Source: Fidelibacterota bacterium (GTDB lineage: Bacteria; Marinisomatota; Marinisomatia; Marinisomatales; UBA1611). Taken from it: a DNA stretch of 13,520 bases. Below, in pieces: positions 13,202-13,520 of the stretch. The translations under genes were made by a program, and so were the position numbers. The stretch's first letter is position 1. Each line of letters opens with the position of its first letter. The notes beneath the pieces were generated by a model. The model made no database searches and was not told the origin of the DNA. It was given only the letters and a program-made list of their open reading frames with translations. The stretch is taken from NCBI GenBank assembly GCA_002718285.1, contig PBAR01000018.1, positions 1 through 13,520 of the forward strand, given 5' to 3'.

Positions 13202-13520
13202 ATGAAAAAGATTATGACCCAAATATTATTGCATATTATAACAATATCTTTTTTAGTACACTTTTCATGCGATGATAGAATTCCAGAAGAGACGGCCGAT
13301 GATACTGATACCGCTGAAACAGGATCTTTAGTTTTGGTTGCCAGGTATATTGTTGGTTCTACTTCGAATCCAATTATCGTTGGTGAAATTTTATCAAATC
13401 CCCAAACAAGTGCAGTTGTTATTGCGCGTTTATTGAATGAAGATGGGGAAGGGGTAAATGGTAAATCGCTAGGTTTTTCTGTTTCGGGTATATCTGGTAG
13501 TTTTGATACAAATGATCCTA
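13202..13520 (+). CDS. Putative lipoprotein with Ig-like (invasin/Big_1-type) domain, 3' truncated
   Basis: The frame runs open from ATG 13202 to the window end (106 residues seen). AGGAG (13190-13194) lies 7 bases before the start and only two bases separate it from the secretin stop, so it belongs to the operon. The N-terminus has Lys residues, a hydrophobic stretch and LVHFSC with Cys23; the -3 position is atypical for a strict lipobox, but FSC followed by Asp-Asp is common in lipoproteins of FCB-type bacteria. An acidic low-complexity spacer (24-40) leads into a beta-rich segment. AVVIARLLNEDGEGVNGKSL and GFSVSGISGSFD match the start of a Big_1/invasin-like Ig domain, which typically begins with a polypeptide of the form xxVxAxVxDxxGxPVxGxxVxFxxxxGxF. 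It could be a surface lipoprotein tied to pilus function; its role is unknown and the C-terminus is missing. Confidence 0.7.
   Translation, partial: MKKIMTQILLHIITISFLVHFSCDDRIPEETADDTDTAETGSLVLVARYIVGSTSNPIIVGEILSNPQTSAVVIARLLNEDGEGVNGKSLGFSVSGISGSFDTNDP

Overview
The window is AT-rich bacterial DNA with every supported gene on the + strand. It holds the 3' part of a large secreted metalloprotease gene, a 137-base intergenic region, and then a tightly packed run of genes for a type IV pilus (T4P) or closely related type II-secretion-like machine that continues past the right edge. No RNA gene, insertion sequence, CRISPR array or minus-strand gene could be supported, and no gene-free stretch exceeds 300 bases.

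Organism: the protease ends in a YPNPFNP-type C-terminal sorting domain of the sort recognised by type IX secretion (T9SS) in the Fibrobacteres-Chlorobi-Bacteroidetes (FCB) superphylum. The low GC, this YPNPFNP variant and a full PilMNOPQ set fit a marine lineage such as Candidatus Marinimicrobia (SAR406) or a relative (Calditrichota, Ignavibacteria) better than classical Bacteroidetes. This is inference from motif style; no marker gene is present.

Layout. (1) 2-3322: M6-family (immune inhibitor A-like) protease lacking its N-terminus. It carries a BACON-like Ig domain split by an inserted beta domain, a second zincin-like domain whose HExxH reads EEILH, short RTX-like repeats and the sorting tail. 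(2) 3323-3459: intergenic, with inverted repeats and a possible promoter. (3) 3460-8270: a pilin, a PilT-type ATPase, and three further pilin-like genes resembling PilV/GspI, PilW/GspJ and PilX/GspK, the last with an unusually large exported domain. (4) 8290-13199: pilM, pilN, pilO, a PilP/GspC-like gene with a long tail, and a compact secretin in the pilQ position. (5) 13202 onward: the start of a lipoprotein gene with an Ig-like (invasin/Big_1-type) domain.

How they work together (family knowledge plus order): the pilin and minor pilins build the fibre and its tip; PilT powers retraction; cytoplasmic PilM binds the N-terminus of PilN; PilN and PilO form the inner-membrane alignment complex; the PilP-like protein bridges to the secretin; the secretin is the outer-membrane gate. 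The extension ATPase (PilB), platform protein (PilC) and prepilin peptidase (PilD) are not here and must lie elsewhere. Gene junctions of 2-21 bases or direct overlaps (TAATG, ATGA, 8- and 11-base overlaps) indicate one polycistronic, translationally coupled transcript. The most unusual parts are the protease architecture, the very large PilX-like subunit, the PilP-like protein with a long basic linker and unassigned C-terminal domain, the short secretin, and the Ig-like lipoprotein.
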